Shown here: positions 23,919 to 33,198 of the stretch, one piece after another
Layout: each line of letters opens with the position of its first letter
Numbering within the stretch: the first letter of the stretch is position 1
Source: Acidimicrobiales bacterium
GTDB lineage: Bacteria > Actinomycetota > Acidimicrobiia > Acidimicrobiales > SZUA-35
DNA: 45,507 nucleotides
Direction: 5' to 3'
Assembly (NCBI GenBank): GCA_020630195.1
Contig: JAHDBV010000030.1
Location: 1-45,507 of the forward strand
The notes under the pieces: model-generated
Told to the model about the DNA's origin: nothing
Database searches by the model: none
What the model saw: the letters and a program-made list of their open reading frames with translations, nothing else
Made by a program: the position numbers and the translations under genes

Positions 23919-24812
23919 ATGATCACCGACGTCCCGGGTGTCCGACTCGGCCACTGGACCGACCCCACCGCCCGCACGGGCTGCACCGTGATCCGGCTGC
24001 CCGAGGGCACGATTGCCTCCGGCGAGGTCCGTGGTGGTGCGCCGGCGACCCGGGAGTTCGCACTGCTCGATCCCGTGCGTCTGGTCGAACAGGTCCACGC
24101 CGTCGTCCTGACCGGTGGCTCGGCGTTCGGCCTCGCCTCGGCCGACGGGGTGATGGGTGTGCTCGAAGCCGACGGGATCGGGTTCGACGCACCCGCGGGG
24201 CCGGTGCCGATCGTGATCGCCATGGGTCTCTACGACCTGACGGTGGGCGACGGGTCGGTCCGACCCGACGCGGCCGCCGGCCGGGCCGCGGCCGAGACCG
24301 CGACGAGCCTGGGTGTGGTCGAACGGTCGCTCGGCGCCGGGAGCGGGGCGACGATGGGGAAGTGGGCAGGGCGCGACGCCGCCGTCGACGGCGGCCTGGT
24401 GACGGCCACCGTGCGTTCGGGTGAGGTGATCGTGTCGGCGTTGTTGGCGGTGAACCCGATCGGCTGGCCCGACGACGGGACCCGGACCGACGTGTTGCCG
24501 GCCCCGGCGGGTCGCCCGGACGACACGGAACCCGAGGCGGCCCCGGGGACCAACACCACGATCGGCCTCGTGGTCACGAACGCCGCGATCTCGAAACTCG
24601 ACGCCCACCGGTGCGCTCAGGCCGCCCACGACGGGTTCGCCCGCGGACTGCACCCGGCCCACACCATGGCGGATGGTGACGCCGTCGTGGTCGCGGCGAC
24701 GGGCGAGGTCGAACTCGGTCCGGCACCGTCGGTCGGCCTCGCGGAGCTGCGGGTGCTCACGACCACCGCGGTCACGCGTGCGCTGCGCACGCTCCTGCCC
24801 GCCGCCGGGTGA
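23919..24812 (+). CDS. P1-family (S58, DmpA-like) self-processing aminopeptidase
   Basis: A 297-residue Ntn-type hydrolase of the DmpA/peptidase S58 family, which cuts itself into two chains and then acts as an aminopeptidase or amidase. Motifs are the start ITDVPGVRLGHWTD, VHAVVLTGGSAFGLASADGVM, GAGSGATMGKW and TNTTIGLVVTNAAISKLDAHR. Family rule places self-cleavage before the first Thr of TTIG (Thr213), which then serves as nucleophile. AHTMADGDAVVVAATG near the C-terminus is also conserved. No signal peptide, so cytoplasmic. The physiological substrate is not known. Confidence 0.93.
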   Translation: MITDVPGVRLGHWTDPTARTGCTVIRLPEGTIASGEVRGGAPATREFALLDPVRLVEQVHAVVLTGGSAFGLASADGVMGVLEADGIGFDAPAGPVPIVIAMGLYDLTVGDGSVRPDAAAGRAAAETATSLGVVERSLGAGSGATMGKWAGRDAAVDGGLVTATVRSGEVIVSALLAVNPIGWPDDGTRTDVLPAPAGRPDDTEPEAAPGTNTTIGLVVTNAAISKLDAHRCAQAAHDGFARGLHPAHTMADGDAVVVAATGEVELGPAPSVGLAELRVLTTTAVTRALRTLLPAAG

Positions 24813-24842
24813 ACGGGCGGCGTCGATCCGCCGGGCCCGGCC

Positions 24843-25331
24843 TCAGCGGCGACGCTCGATCTCACCCTCGAGGCCGGCCAACGCGGCGCCGAGGTTCGCG
24901 CTCAGACCCTTCGCCACGAGTCGCACGATCGGCCCCGACCACCACTTCGGCTGGAATGCCATGAGGTAGGTGACCCGGACACGGCCCGAACCCAGGTCGA
25001 CGATGTCGACCCGTTCGTTGAGGCTGTCGGCCGCGGCGCCGAGCGGACCCTCGGCCTCGACCACCGTGAACCCCCACGAGGTCGGCTCGTCCCAGACGAT
25101 GAACTCCTCGTGCACGTCGGCGTTGGCCACCCGGACCGTGCGCGTCGACCCGAGCCCCTCACCGCCGGTCGGCCGGGCCGCCTGGAGGCGGGGGAACCAG
25201 GCGGGCCAGCCGGCGTGGTCGCACAGCACCGCCCAGACCTCGTCGGGGGTGGCCGCCATCTCCCGGATCGACCGGGCCTGGACCGGGGCGGTGTCGGTCC
25301 AGTCGGCGGGGCGTCGGGTCATCATGGCCAT
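24843..25331 (-). CDS. SRPBCC-family (polyketide cyclase/START-like) protein
   Basis: A 162-residue helix-grip protein. REMAATPDEVWAVLCDHAGWPAWFPRLQAARPTG, LGSTRTVRVANADVHEEFIVWDEP and GRVRVTYLMAFQP are the typical START/SRPBCC strand pattern that encloses a hydrophobic cavity. Such proteins bind or modify lipophilic ligands; the ligand is unknown. ATG 25331 is selected since a TACGAT -10 box ends seven bases upstream; the open frame further upstream is antisense to tsaE. It is divergent from tsaE and convergent with the P1-family gene. Confidence 0.86.
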   Translation of the reverse strand: MAMMTRRPADWTDTAPVQARSIREMAATPDEVWAVLCDHAGWPAWFPRLQAARPTGGEGLGSTRTVRVANADVHEEFIVWDEPTSWGFTVVEAEGPLGAAADSLNERVDIVDLGSGRVRVTYLMAFQPKWWSGPIVRLVAKGLSANLGAALAGLEGEIERRR

Positions 25332-25338
25332 GGTCTCG

Positions 25339-25344
25339 ATCGTA
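25339..25344 (-). promoter_or_regulatory. Leaderless -10 box of the SRPBCC gene
   Basis: On the minus strand TACGAT ends seven bases before ATG 25331. Confidence 0.55.
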
Positions 25345-25388
25345 GATGGCCGGTGGTCCCGCCTCGAAGGCCCGGGAGAGCCTCTGGA

Positions 25389-25394
25389 TAGCCT
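25389..25394 (+). promoter_or_regulatory. Leaderless -10 box of the tsaE operon
   Basis: TAGCCT ends six bases before GTG 25401, the first codon of the t6A operon. No Shine-Dalgarno sequence is visible. Confidence 0.6.
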
Positions 25395-25400
25395 GCCCGG

Positions 25401-25880
25401 GTGTCCGGAACGGCCCGCTGCGCCTGCACCTCGAGTGTCGAACAGACCCGAGCCGTCGCCGCCGCGCTCGCGCCGCGGCTCCGCGTCGGTGACGTGCTCG
25501 TGCTCACCGGCGATCTCGGTGCGGGCAAGACGGCGTTCACCCAGGGCCTCGCGGCCGCGGTCGGTGTCGACGAACCCGTGACCAGTCCGACCTTCACGAT
25601 CGCCTCCCGCTACGACGGGGCCGAGCTCACCCTCCACCATCTCGACGTGTACCGACTCGACGACGTGGCCGAGACCCTCGACCTCGACCTGCCCGACCTC
25701 ATGGACTCGGGCGTGACGGTCATCGAGTGGGGCGAGCAGATCCTCGACGCCCTGCCCGCCGGCCACCTCGTGATCCGACTCGTCTACGGCGAGGGCGACG
25801 ACGACCGGGAGCTCCACCTCGACGGCGGCGCCGACTGGTTCGACCGGCTCGACGGCGTGGCCGAGGTGGTGTCGTGCTGA
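25401..25880 (+). CDS. tsaE: tRNA t6A ATPase TsaE
   Basis: TsaE is the ATPase that drives turnover of the TsaB-TsaD complex making t6A37 in ANN-decoding tRNAs. The 159-residue protein has the Walker A motif GDLGAGKT (37-44), the switch-like SPTFTIASRY, HLDVYRLDD and the VIEWGEQI motif. It begins at GTG 25401 next to a -10 box. Its last seven bases overlap tsaB, opening a four-gene overlapping operon. Confidence 0.95.
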   Translation: MSGTARCACTSSVEQTRAVAAALAPRLRVGDVLVLTGDLGAGKTAFTQGLAAAVGVDEPVTSPTFTIASRYDGAELTLHHLDVYRLDDVAETLDLDLPDLMDSGVTVIEWGEQILDALPAGHLVIRLVYGEGDDDRELHLDGGADWFDRLDGVAEVVSC

Positions 25881-26512
25881 GCCTCGGCCTCACCACCTCC
25901 ACGGCGACCGTCGGGGTCGCCGTCGCCCGCGACGGCGTGGTCGTGGCGTCGTCGGTCGAACGGACCGAACGTGGCCACGCCGAGGCCCTCACCCCGGCCA
26001 TGGCGGCCGTGTTCGCCGAGGCCGGATGCCGGCCGGCCGACCTCGATCGGATCGTCGTCGACGTCGGCCCCGGCCGATTCACGGGCATGCGGGTCGGGCT
26101 CGCCGCGGTGCGGACCCTCGCCCACGTGACCGGCGTCGGGGTCGTGCCCGTCACCAGCCTCGCCGCGCTGCGCGCGGCCGCCGGACCGGCGTCCGGGCTC
26201 GCCGTGGTCGACGCCCGCCGCAACGAGGTCTTCGTGCTCGGTCTCGACGGCCGCGCCCCCGCGGAGCCGACCGTCGCCACCCCCGATGAGGCCGTCGCCC
26301 TCGTCGGCCCCGGCGATGTGGTGATCGGTGACGGTGCCGATCGCTACGCCGAGCTGTTCGCCGCCGCCGGTGTCGAGGTCCGGGAGGGTTTCGACCCCGA
26401 CCCGTCCGTGCTCGCCACCTGGGCGGACGAGACCCCGAGTCCCGGTGTGGAGGTCGTGCCGCACTACGTGCGTGATCCCGACGTGCAGATCAACTTCAAG
26501 GTCCGATCGTGA
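25874..26512 (+). CDS. tsaB: t6A scaffold subunit TsaB
   Basis: TsaB is an inactive ASKHA-fold homologue of TsaD that dimerises with it. The 212-residue protein starts VLSLGLTTSTATVGVAVARDG and has the PGRFTGMRVGLAAVRTLAH and VVDARRNEVFV segments. The C-terminal QINFKVRS is short. GTG 25874 lies inside the tsaE end. Its stop overlaps the start of rimI (GTGA). Confidence 0.93.
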   Translation: MLSLGLTTSTATVGVAVARDGVVVASSVERTERGHAEALTPAMAAVFAEAGCRPADLDRIVVDVGPGRFTGMRVGLAAVRTLAHVTGVGVVPVTSLAALRAAAGPASGLAVVDARRNEVFVLGLDGRAPAEPTVATPDEAVALVGPGDVVIGDGADRYAELFAAAGVEVREGFDPDPSVLATWADETPSPGVEVVPHYVRDPDVQINFKVRS

Positions 26513-27009
26513 GGCTGCACCTCCGCGAGATGACCCTCGCCGACACACCCGATGTGGCGGCGATCGAGGGCTCGCTGAACGCCGAGCCGTGGAGCGAGGC
26601 ACTGTTCCGGGGTGAGTTCGACGTCGACCCCACCAGCCGGCACTGGCTCGTCGCCGAACTCGACCGCGAGCTCGTCGGCTTCGGCGGGATGATGTACGCC
26701 ACCGACGACGCCCACCTCATGAACCTCGGCGTGGCGCCCCATCACCATCGCAAGGGCATCGCCCGGGCGCTCGTCGGCGCACTGTTCTGTCACGCCATCG
26801 CCCGGCGGGCCACCGGCATCACCCTCGAGGTCCGCACGACGAACGCCGCGGCCCGGAAGCTCTATGCCGACTTCGGACTCGCTCCGGTCGGCACCCGACC
26901 CGGCTACTACGCCGACGGCGAGGACGCCCTCATCCTCTGGGCCCACGACATCCAGGGTCCCGACTTCGCCGACCGTCTCGGTGGGGCCATGAGCGGGAGC
27001 ACCCGATGA
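26509..27009 (+). CDS. rimI: Ribosomal-protein S18-alanine N-acetyltransferase-type GNAT (RimI)
   Basis: A 166-residue GNAT acetyltransferase. The acetyl-CoA site is LGVAPHHHRKGIARALV (RxxGxG/A pattern), followed by LEVRTTNAAARKLYADFG and GYYADGEDALIL, characteristic of RimI, which acetylates the N-terminus of S18 in E. coli. Its place between tsaB and tsaD is the standard order in actinobacteria. GTG 26509 overlaps tsaB (GTGA); the stop overlaps tsaD (ATGA). Actual target is inferred from family. Confidence 0.92.
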   Translation: MRLHLREMTLADTPDVAAIEGSLNAEPWSEALFRGEFDVDPTSRHWLVAELDRELVGFGGMMYATDDAHLMNLGVAPHHHRKGIARALVGALFCHAIARRATGITLEVRTTNAAARKLYADFGLAPVGTRPGYYADGEDALILWAHDIQGPDFADRLGGAMSGSTR

Positions 27010-28001
27010 GCCGAACCGTCCTCGCGATCGAAACCAGCTGTGACGAGACCTCCATCGCCGTCGTCCGTGACGGTCGGGAGGTGCTCGCCAACGTCGTGTC
27101 GAGCCAGATCGAGATCCACCAGCGCTTCGGCGGCGTGGTGCCCGAGGTGGCGAGCCGGGCCCATCTCGAGGCGCTCGAGTCGGTGCTCGGCGAGGCGATG
27201 GAGACCGCCGGTGTGGGGCCCGCCGACATTGACGTCGTCGCCGCGACCCACGGTCCGGGGCTCATCGGTGCGCTGCTCATCGGTGTCACGGCGGCCAAGA
27301 CGCTCGCCTTCGCCTGGGACACGCCGTATGTCGGCGTGAACCACATGGAGGGGCATCTGTTCGCCACGGTGCTCGAACGGCCCGACATCGAGTTCCCCCT
27401 GCTCGTGATGCTCGTGTCGGGTGGGCACACGATGCTCGTGTCGGTGACCGATCTCGGCTCCTACGAGATCGTCGGCCGCACCACCGACGACGCCGCTGGC
27501 GAGGCGTTCGACAAGGTCGCCCGCTACCTCGGCCTCGGCTATCCCGGTGGGCCGGTGATCGACCGGCTCGCCCAGCAGGGCGATCCGACGGCGATCCGGT
27601 TCCCGCGGGGCATGATCGACCAGGGACTCGACTTCTCGTTCTCGGGCATGAAGACCGCCGTGATCAACTACGTGCGCAAGCACCCCGAGGCCACCGACGA
27701 GGATCTCGCCGCGTCGTTCCAGGAAGCCGTCGTCGACGTGCTCGTGACCAAGGCGCTGCGGGCGGCGAAGAAGACCGGCGCCCGGACCATCTGTCTCGGT
27801 GGGGGCGTGGCGGCCAACTCCCGCCTGCGGGTGGCGCTCGCCGAGGCGGCCGAGGCCAAGGGGTTCGCCTCCCTCGTGCCCGATCGCGCCTTCTGCACCG
27901 ACAACGCGGCGATGATCGCCGCCGCGGCTCACTGGCGGTTCGAGGTCGATGGTCCGACCGGCCTCGACGGTGGCGCCAACCCCAATCTCAAACTCGTCTG
28001 A
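27006..28001 (+). CDS. tsaD: tRNA N6-adenosine threonylcarbamoyltransferase TsaD
   Basis: TsaD transfers the threonylcarbamoyl group to A37 of tRNA. The 331-residue protein has AIETSCDETSIAVV, VPEVASRAHLE, THGPGLIGALLIG, the metal-binding NHMEGHLFA, LVSGGHTML, GEAFDKVAR, GYPGGPVID and FCTDNAAMIA, covering the complete Kae1/TsaD domain. It ends a tightly overlapping operon with tsaE, tsaB and rimI, and is followed by a very strong hairpin. Confidence 0.98.
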   Translation: MSRTVLAIETSCDETSIAVVRDGREVLANVVSSQIEIHQRFGGVVPEVASRAHLEALESVLGEAMETAGVGPADIDVVAATHGPGLIGALLIGVTAAKTLAFAWDTPYVGVNHMEGHLFATVLERPDIEFPLLVMLVSGGHTMLVSVTDLGSYEIVGRTTDDAAGEAFDKVARYLGLGYPGGPVIDRLAQQGDPTAIRFPRGMIDQGLDFSFSGMKTAVINYVRKHPEATDEDLAASFQEAVVDVLVTKALRAAKKTGARTICLGGGVAANSRLRVALAEAAEAKGFASLVPDRAFCTDNAAMIAAAAHWRFEVDGPTGLDGGANPNLKLV

Positions 28002-28022
28002 GCCCGACTGCTTGCTGGAGTT

Positions 28023-28060
28023 CCCGCGCCTGGGTGATGCGCAGCATCACCTGGCGCGGG
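28023..28060. terminator. Long near-perfect hairpin between tsaD and the HAD gene
   Basis: Two stacked stems, CCCGCGCC/GGCGCGGG (28023-28030 and 28053-28060) and GGTGATGC/GCATCACC (28033-28040 and 28044-28051), are separated by a small TG/T internal loop and closed by GCA. It sits in the convergent gap and should stop both transcripts. Only ATTTGGG follows on the plus strand. Confidence 0.8.
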
Positions 28061-28069
28061 GATTTGGGA

Positions 28070-28774
28070 CTAGGTGAGAGCGTCGACCAGGGCGGTGAGG
28101 TCGGGGAGCCGTTCGTGGTCCATGTCGGCGTGTTGGTCGAACGGGTCGAGCTGCACCACCTGCATGCCGGCGGCCCTCGCACCACCGACGTCCGCGTGCA
28201 CGGTGTCGCCGACGTAGAGGCACCGCTCCGGCGGCAGGCCGAGGGCGTGCAGCGCCGGCGTGAAGATCGCCGGATCGGGCTTGGCCACACCCACCAACGC
28301 CGAGTCGATGATGGCGGCCACCACCGGCAGCTCGAGGGTGTCGTTCACCCAACACACCCCGTGCTCGCGCATCTGGTCGGGTGCCGTGCCGTTGTTGTTC
28401 GACACGATGGCGAGTGGGAGGCCGCTGGCCGCCAGGCGATGGAAGGCGGCGATGTTCTCCTCGTGCGGCCAGCCCCAGCTCGTGCGGACGGCGACCCGCA
28501 GATCGTCCCGCTGCCCCTCGGGCACGCCGAGCACCGCTGCGTAGGTGTCGTCGTAGAGCTCCCACACGGCGGGGTTCCGCTCGTCGACGGCACCCAGGGC
28601 GTCCGACAGCACGCGGGTCGCCCCGTGGTGGGCTTTCCGATAGGGATCGTCGCCCTCCGGCACGGGCAACCCGAGCTCGGCGAGCCGCTCCCGGACGGGC
28701 CCCGGATGGGGGTAGAGGAACACGCCGCCGATGTCGAACACGGCGGCGTCGATGGTGGAGGGATCGAGCGTCAC
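28070..28774 (-). CDS. HAD-superfamily hydrolase, subfamily IA
   Basis: A 234-residue HAD protein. Motif I is VFDIGGVFLYPHPG, with the nucleophile Asp but Gly in place of the second Asp (DxG instead of DxD), as in some YihX-like members. Motif II is IVSNNNG, motif III VAKPDPAIFTPAL and motif IV YVGDTVHADVGGA. The substrate is unknown. GTG 28774 has GAGACT six bases upstream, a leaderless pattern. It is divergent from groS and converges with tsaD. Confidence 0.9.
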   Translation of the reverse strand: MTLDPSTIDAAVFDIGGVFLYPHPGPVRERLAELGLPVPEGDDPYRKAHHGATRVLSDALGAVDERNPAVWELYDDTYAAVLGVPEGQRDDLRVAVRTSWGWPHEENIAAFHRLAASGLPLAIVSNNNGTAPDQMREHGVCWVNDTLELPVVAAIIDSALVGVAKPDPAIFTPALHALGLPPERCLYVGDTVHADVGGARAAGMQVVQLDPFDQHADMDHERLPDLTALVDALT

Positions 28775-28780
28775 CTGGCG

Positions 28781-28786
28781 AGTCTC
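28781..28786 (-). promoter_or_regulatory. Possible leaderless -10 box of the HAD gene
   Basis: On the minus strand GAGACT ends six bases before GTG 28774. It deviates from TANNNT at the first base. Confidence 0.4.
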
Positions 28787-28817
28787 GCGGATGGGCCGAC
28801 ATGGGTCGGCCGACTTG

Positions 28818-28845
28818 TTGATTCGCTCCGCAGCGGCTCTAGCCT
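28818..28845 (+). promoter_or_regulatory. groS-groL promoter
   Basis: TTGATT (28818-28823), a 16-base spacer and TAGCCT (28840-28845) form a sigma-A-type promoter. The -10 box touches the CIRCE operator, so bound repressor would block it directly. Confidence 0.7.
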
Positions 28846-28871
28846 TAGCACTCGTCCAATGAGAGTGCTAA
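28845..28871 (+). promoter_or_regulatory. CIRCE operator (HrcA site)
   Basis: TTAGCACTC (28845-28853), nine bases and GAGTGCTAA (28863-28871) reproduce the CIRCE consensus without a mismatch. It lies 19 bases before groS. By established knowledge HrcA binds CIRCE and is released upon heat shock. Confidence 0.97.
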
Positions 28872-28890
28872 CGCCCACGGAGGCAACTGC

Positions 28891-30925
<2,035 letters not shown>

Positions 30926-30987
30926 CCTGGCGTGATCTGATGCCACAGCTTCGGTCCTGAGCGACCGGAGCGGCACCCCACTTCGAT

Positions 30988-31013
30988 GCAGCCGGCCCTT
31001 CGGGGCCGGCTGC
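30988..31013. terminator. Eleven-base stem with TTCG tetraloop after groL
   Basis: GCAGCCGGCCC (30988-30998) and GGGCCGGCTGC (31003-31013) pair perfectly around TTCG, an extra-stable UUCG loop in RNA. It lies between convergent groL and the 251-residue gene, as expected for a shared terminator. Confidence 0.85.
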
Positions 31014-31026
31014 TTCGCGTCCGGGA

Positions 31027-31782
31027 TCAGACCCGGGAGGTGAGCCGCACGCCCGAGGTGAGGGTGCGTGTGGTGTTGGTGCGCTGGACGAACGCACCGG
31101 CCTCCACCGTCCACTCGGTGTTCGAGCAGCCGCCGTCGGCCTCCGACTGGAAGTTCACCCGGCCCGACGTCACCGCCAGGACGGCGTCATCGGTCTCGAG
31201 GACCGGATCGGTCCAGCGGATCGTCGTGGTCGGGTCGTCGCAGTGGGCGAACGACTCGGTCCACACCATCGGGGAGACGAGATGGTCGCCGCCGAGATGC
31301 AGCTCCCGGACGAGCACCGTCTCACCCCGTTCGAGATCCGTGACGAGGCCGCGCCAACCGTCGGGGCCCCGATCGATCCGGTAGCGGTAGGGCGCCCCGT
31401 GGCGCCACGGGTAGTCGCCGGTGTTCCGGTTGTTCATCGCGGAGGGAACCGACAGCGCCGACCCGTCGACCTCGCCACCACCGTCGTGGTAGCCGCCCCA
31501 GTTGACCGCACCGCCGCCCGGATGACCGGGGTGATGCTGGAGCCCGAAGTGCAGGCCACCCAGGCGTCGGGTCCGTTCGGCGGGCGACACCTGCAGCGCG
31601 CAGAACACGAGCCGCCCCGACGGTGGCTCGTCGATCGTGACCGTCACCTCGACCGCACGGATGGGTGCCGGTCCGACGTCCCAGAACAGATGGAACGACG
31701 ACGCGCCGTTGCTCGACGTCGGTGGCCCCGTCGTCCGGGTGGACGGGGTGGGTGGGCCGATCAGGCGACGGAGCCAGCTCAT
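31027..31782 (-). CDS. Uncharacterized 251-residue beta-rich protein
   Basis: No family recognised. The protein has no signal peptide or membrane segment and is rich in Gly, Thr, Trp and short beta-like segments: SSFHLFWDVGPAP, VEVTVTIDEPPSGRLVFCALQVSP, GGLHFGLQHHPGHPGGGAVNWGGYHDGG, NNRNTGDYPWRHGAPYRYRIDRG and WTESFAHCDDP. Cys-rich and HPGHPGG stretches suggest a carbohydrate- or surface-related role, but this is a guess. ATG 31782 has CAGACT six bases upstream, so leaderless expression is likely. It converges with groL. Confidence 0.75.
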   Translation of the reverse strand: MSWLRRLIGPPTPSTRTTGPPTSSNGASSFHLFWDVGPAPIRAVEVTVTIDEPPSGRLVFCALQVSPAERTRRLGGLHFGLQHHPGHPGGGAVNWGGYHDGGGEVDGSALSVPSAMNNRNTGDYPWRHGAPYRYRIDRGPDGWRGLVTDLERGETVLVRELHLGGDHLVSPMVWTESFAHCDDPTTTIRWTDPVLETDDAVLAVTSGRVNFQSEADGGCSNTEWTVEAGAFVQRTNTTRTLTSGVRLTSRV

Positions 31783-31788
31783 GGGTGC

Positions 31789-31794
31789 AGTCTG
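31789..31794 (-). promoter_or_regulatory. Leaderless -10 box of the 251-residue gene
   Basis: On the minus strand CAGACT ends six bases before ATG 31782. Confidence 0.5.
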
Positions 31795-31869
31795 GGAACC
31801 CGGACCAAAACGAGCAACGCCCCGGCCGGAGCCGGGGCGTTGGCAGTCGTTCTCACGACCGGGGAAGGA

Positions 31870-32037
31870 TCACTCGCCCTGACCGGGGATCTTGTCCTTC
31901 ATCTCCTCGGCCTTGTCGAGGAGCTCGGAAGCCTTGTCGCCGTGTTCACCGGGAACCTTGTCGGCGAGCCCCTTGCCCTTCTCGATCATCTCGTCCGCGT
32001 TGCCGGCGAGATCCTTGGCCTTGTCGAAGATGCCCAT
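31870..32037 (-). CDS. Small lysine/aspartate-rich LEA-like protein (55 aa)
   Basis: A 55-residue hydrophilic protein, MGIFDKAKDLAG at the start and EEMKDKIPGQGE at the end, with recurring DKAK/ADKV/DKAE units about eleven residues apart, as in LEA-like and MT0933-type small proteins (PF14013-like, by memory). It should form a charged amphipathic helix. An AAAGGGT site precedes ATG 32037. It is a paralogue of the next upstream minus-strand gene. Stress protection or antitoxin-like function is only inferred from the family. Confidence 0.82.
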   Translation of the reverse strand: MGIFDKAKDLAGNADEMIEKGKGLADKVPGEHGDKASELLDKAEEMKDKIPGQGE

Positions 32038-32066
32038 GTCGGGACCCTTTCGTTCGTTCTTGGTTA

Positions 32067-32080
32067 CGTCTGTTCAGACG
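32067..32080. promoter_or_regulatory. 14-bp palindrome upstream of the 55-residue gene
   Basis: CGTCTG (32067-32072) and CAGACG (32075-32080) flank TT as perfect inverted repeats, 30 bases before the start. A TACGGT -10-like box lies just upstream on the minus strand (32093-32088), so the palindrome would overlap the transcription start. Confidence 0.45.
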
Positions 32081-32113
32081 CATCACGACCGTAGTTGGTC
32101 GCGGGAACGAGGA

Positions 32114-32485
32114 TCAGGCGTCGCCGTCGAGCTTCTCGGCGGCGGCCTCGGCCGCGCCACTGGCTGCGTCGGTGGCTGCGTCGGCCGCATCGGAGGCCGC
32201 ATCGGTGGCGGCATCCGCGGCGCCGGAGACGGCGTCACCCATGGCAGCACCGGCGCCGGAGGCGGCGTCCATACCGGGGATCTTGTCGGTCGGCAGCTTG
32301 TTGGCCATCTCGTCGGCCTTGTCGATCAGGCCCTTGGCCTTGTCACCGACACCGCCGGGAGCCTTGTCGGCGAGGCCCTTGGCCTTGTCCACCAGCTGGT
32401 CCTTGTTGGCGAGGGCATCCTGCGCCTTCGACATGACCTGGTCCTTGTTGCCAGCCATGCCCTTGATCTTGTCGAGCAGACCCAT
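32114..32485 (-). CDS. Lysine/alanine-rich LEA-like repeat protein (123 aa)
   Basis: A 123-residue paralogue of the 55-residue protein. The first 85 residues carry the DKAKGLADK, DKAKGLIDKADE and NKLPTDKIPG type repeats; the last 45 are an Ala/Asp/Ser tail with AADAATDAASD units of eleven residues, a pattern of amphipathic, desiccation-type helices. A strong AAGGAGG ribosome-binding site lies eight bases before ATG 32485, unlike most neighbours, which suggests a higher expression level. No cysteine or aromatic residue is seen. Function unknown. Confidence 0.82.
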   Translation of the reverse strand: MGLLDKIKGMAGNKDQVMSKAQDALANKDQLVDKAKGLADKAPGGVGDKAKGLIDKADEMANKLPTDKIPGMDAASGAGAAMGDAVSGAADAATDAASDAADAATDAASGAAEAAAEKLDGDA

Positions 32486-32511
32486 TGCGGGATCCTCCTT
32501 GTGTCGCTCCT

Positions 32512-32525
32512 CCCCGAATTCGGGG
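32512..32525. promoter_or_regulatory. 14-bp palindrome in the leader of the 123-residue gene
   Basis: CCCCGAATTCGGGG is a perfect palindrome about ten bases upstream of the AAGGAGG site. A TACACT -10-like box (32539-32534, minus strand) lies nine bases before it, so the palindrome lies at the start of the mRNA: operator or RNA hairpin. Confidence 0.45.
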
Positions 32526-32616
32526 ACGCTTCGAGTGTAGGTCGTTTCACCCCGGGTGCTCACAGGATCTCGCTCGCGCTCGCGGAAGGAAGCGTTGATT
32601 GCGGCTCGGAAGTGAT

Positions 32617-32632
32617 GTGACCGGGAGGTCAC
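32617..32632 (-). terminator. Short hairpin at the GNAT gene stop
   Basis: GTGACC (32617-32622) and GGTCAC (32627-32632) pair around GGGA and overlap the stop codon of the GNAT gene. The stem is only six bases. Confidence 0.4.
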
Positions 32633-33165
32633 CCGGGCAGGCGCCACTCCGACGACACGCCGGTCTCCACGAACCCGCGTGCGAGGTAGTTCGGACGAGC
32701 CCTCGGGCCGTCGAGGGAGCAGGTGTGCAACCAGACCCGGCGGGTGCCGGGTCGCTCCCATGCCGCCGCCAGGGCGTACTCGAGCCACCACCGGCCGAGC
32801 CCCCGCCCGCGGGCCGATGCCCCCAGCCCGAAGTACGCGATCTCGACCAGCCCGTCGGCCTGTTCCTCGAACTCGACGTAACCCGCCGGAGCGCCACGCC
32901 ACCAGCAGGTGTGGAGATGGTGCTCGGGGCGGTCGACCCAGTCGGCCCACCGCTCGACCGGCCAGTCGGCCCGATCGACCCAGTGGAACTCCCGCCCGAC
33001 CAGCCCGTAGAAGAACGCGCTCAGCTCCGGCGCCGGCTCCTCGGCCCGCAGGACCACGAGACCGTCGGGTGTCGGGCCCGGCCCACCCGCGGGTGGGGTG
33101 TCCATGGCCAGGTCCCAGACGGTCACCTCGACCGCACCCTCGGTGCCCGGCTCGACCAGTCGCAT
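32629..33165 (-). CDS. GNAT-family N-acetyltransferase
   Basis: A 178-residue acetyltransferase. The acetyl-CoA motif is IAYFGLGASARGRGLGRWWLEYAL (R/QxxGxG/A form RGRGLG) followed by RVWLHTCSLDGPRARPNYLARGF, the typical beta6-alpha4 region. A 45-residue N-terminal part containing ELSAFFYGLVGREFHWVDRADW resembles that of an actinobacterial GNAT group with an aromatic lid. Substrate unknown. ATG 33165 has TAGCGT seven bases upstream (leaderless pattern). Confidence 0.88.
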   Translation of the reverse strand: MRLVEPGTEGAVEVTVWDLAMDTPPAGGPGPTPDGLVVLRAEEPAPELSAFFYGLVGREFHWVDRADWPVERWADWVDRPEHHLHTCWWRGAPAGYVEFEEQADGLVEIAYFGLGASARGRGLGRWWLEYALAAAWERPGTRRVWLHTCSLDGPRARPNYLARGFVETGVSSEWRLPG

Positions 33166-33172
33166 CCGAGCG

Positions 33173-33178
33173 ACGCTA
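33173..33178 (-). promoter_or_regulatory. Leaderless -10 box of the GNAT gene
   Basis: On the minus strand TAGCGT ends seven bases before ATG 33165. Confidence 0.55.
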
Positions 33179-33198
33179 GCGACCCACCCGGTTCGCCC

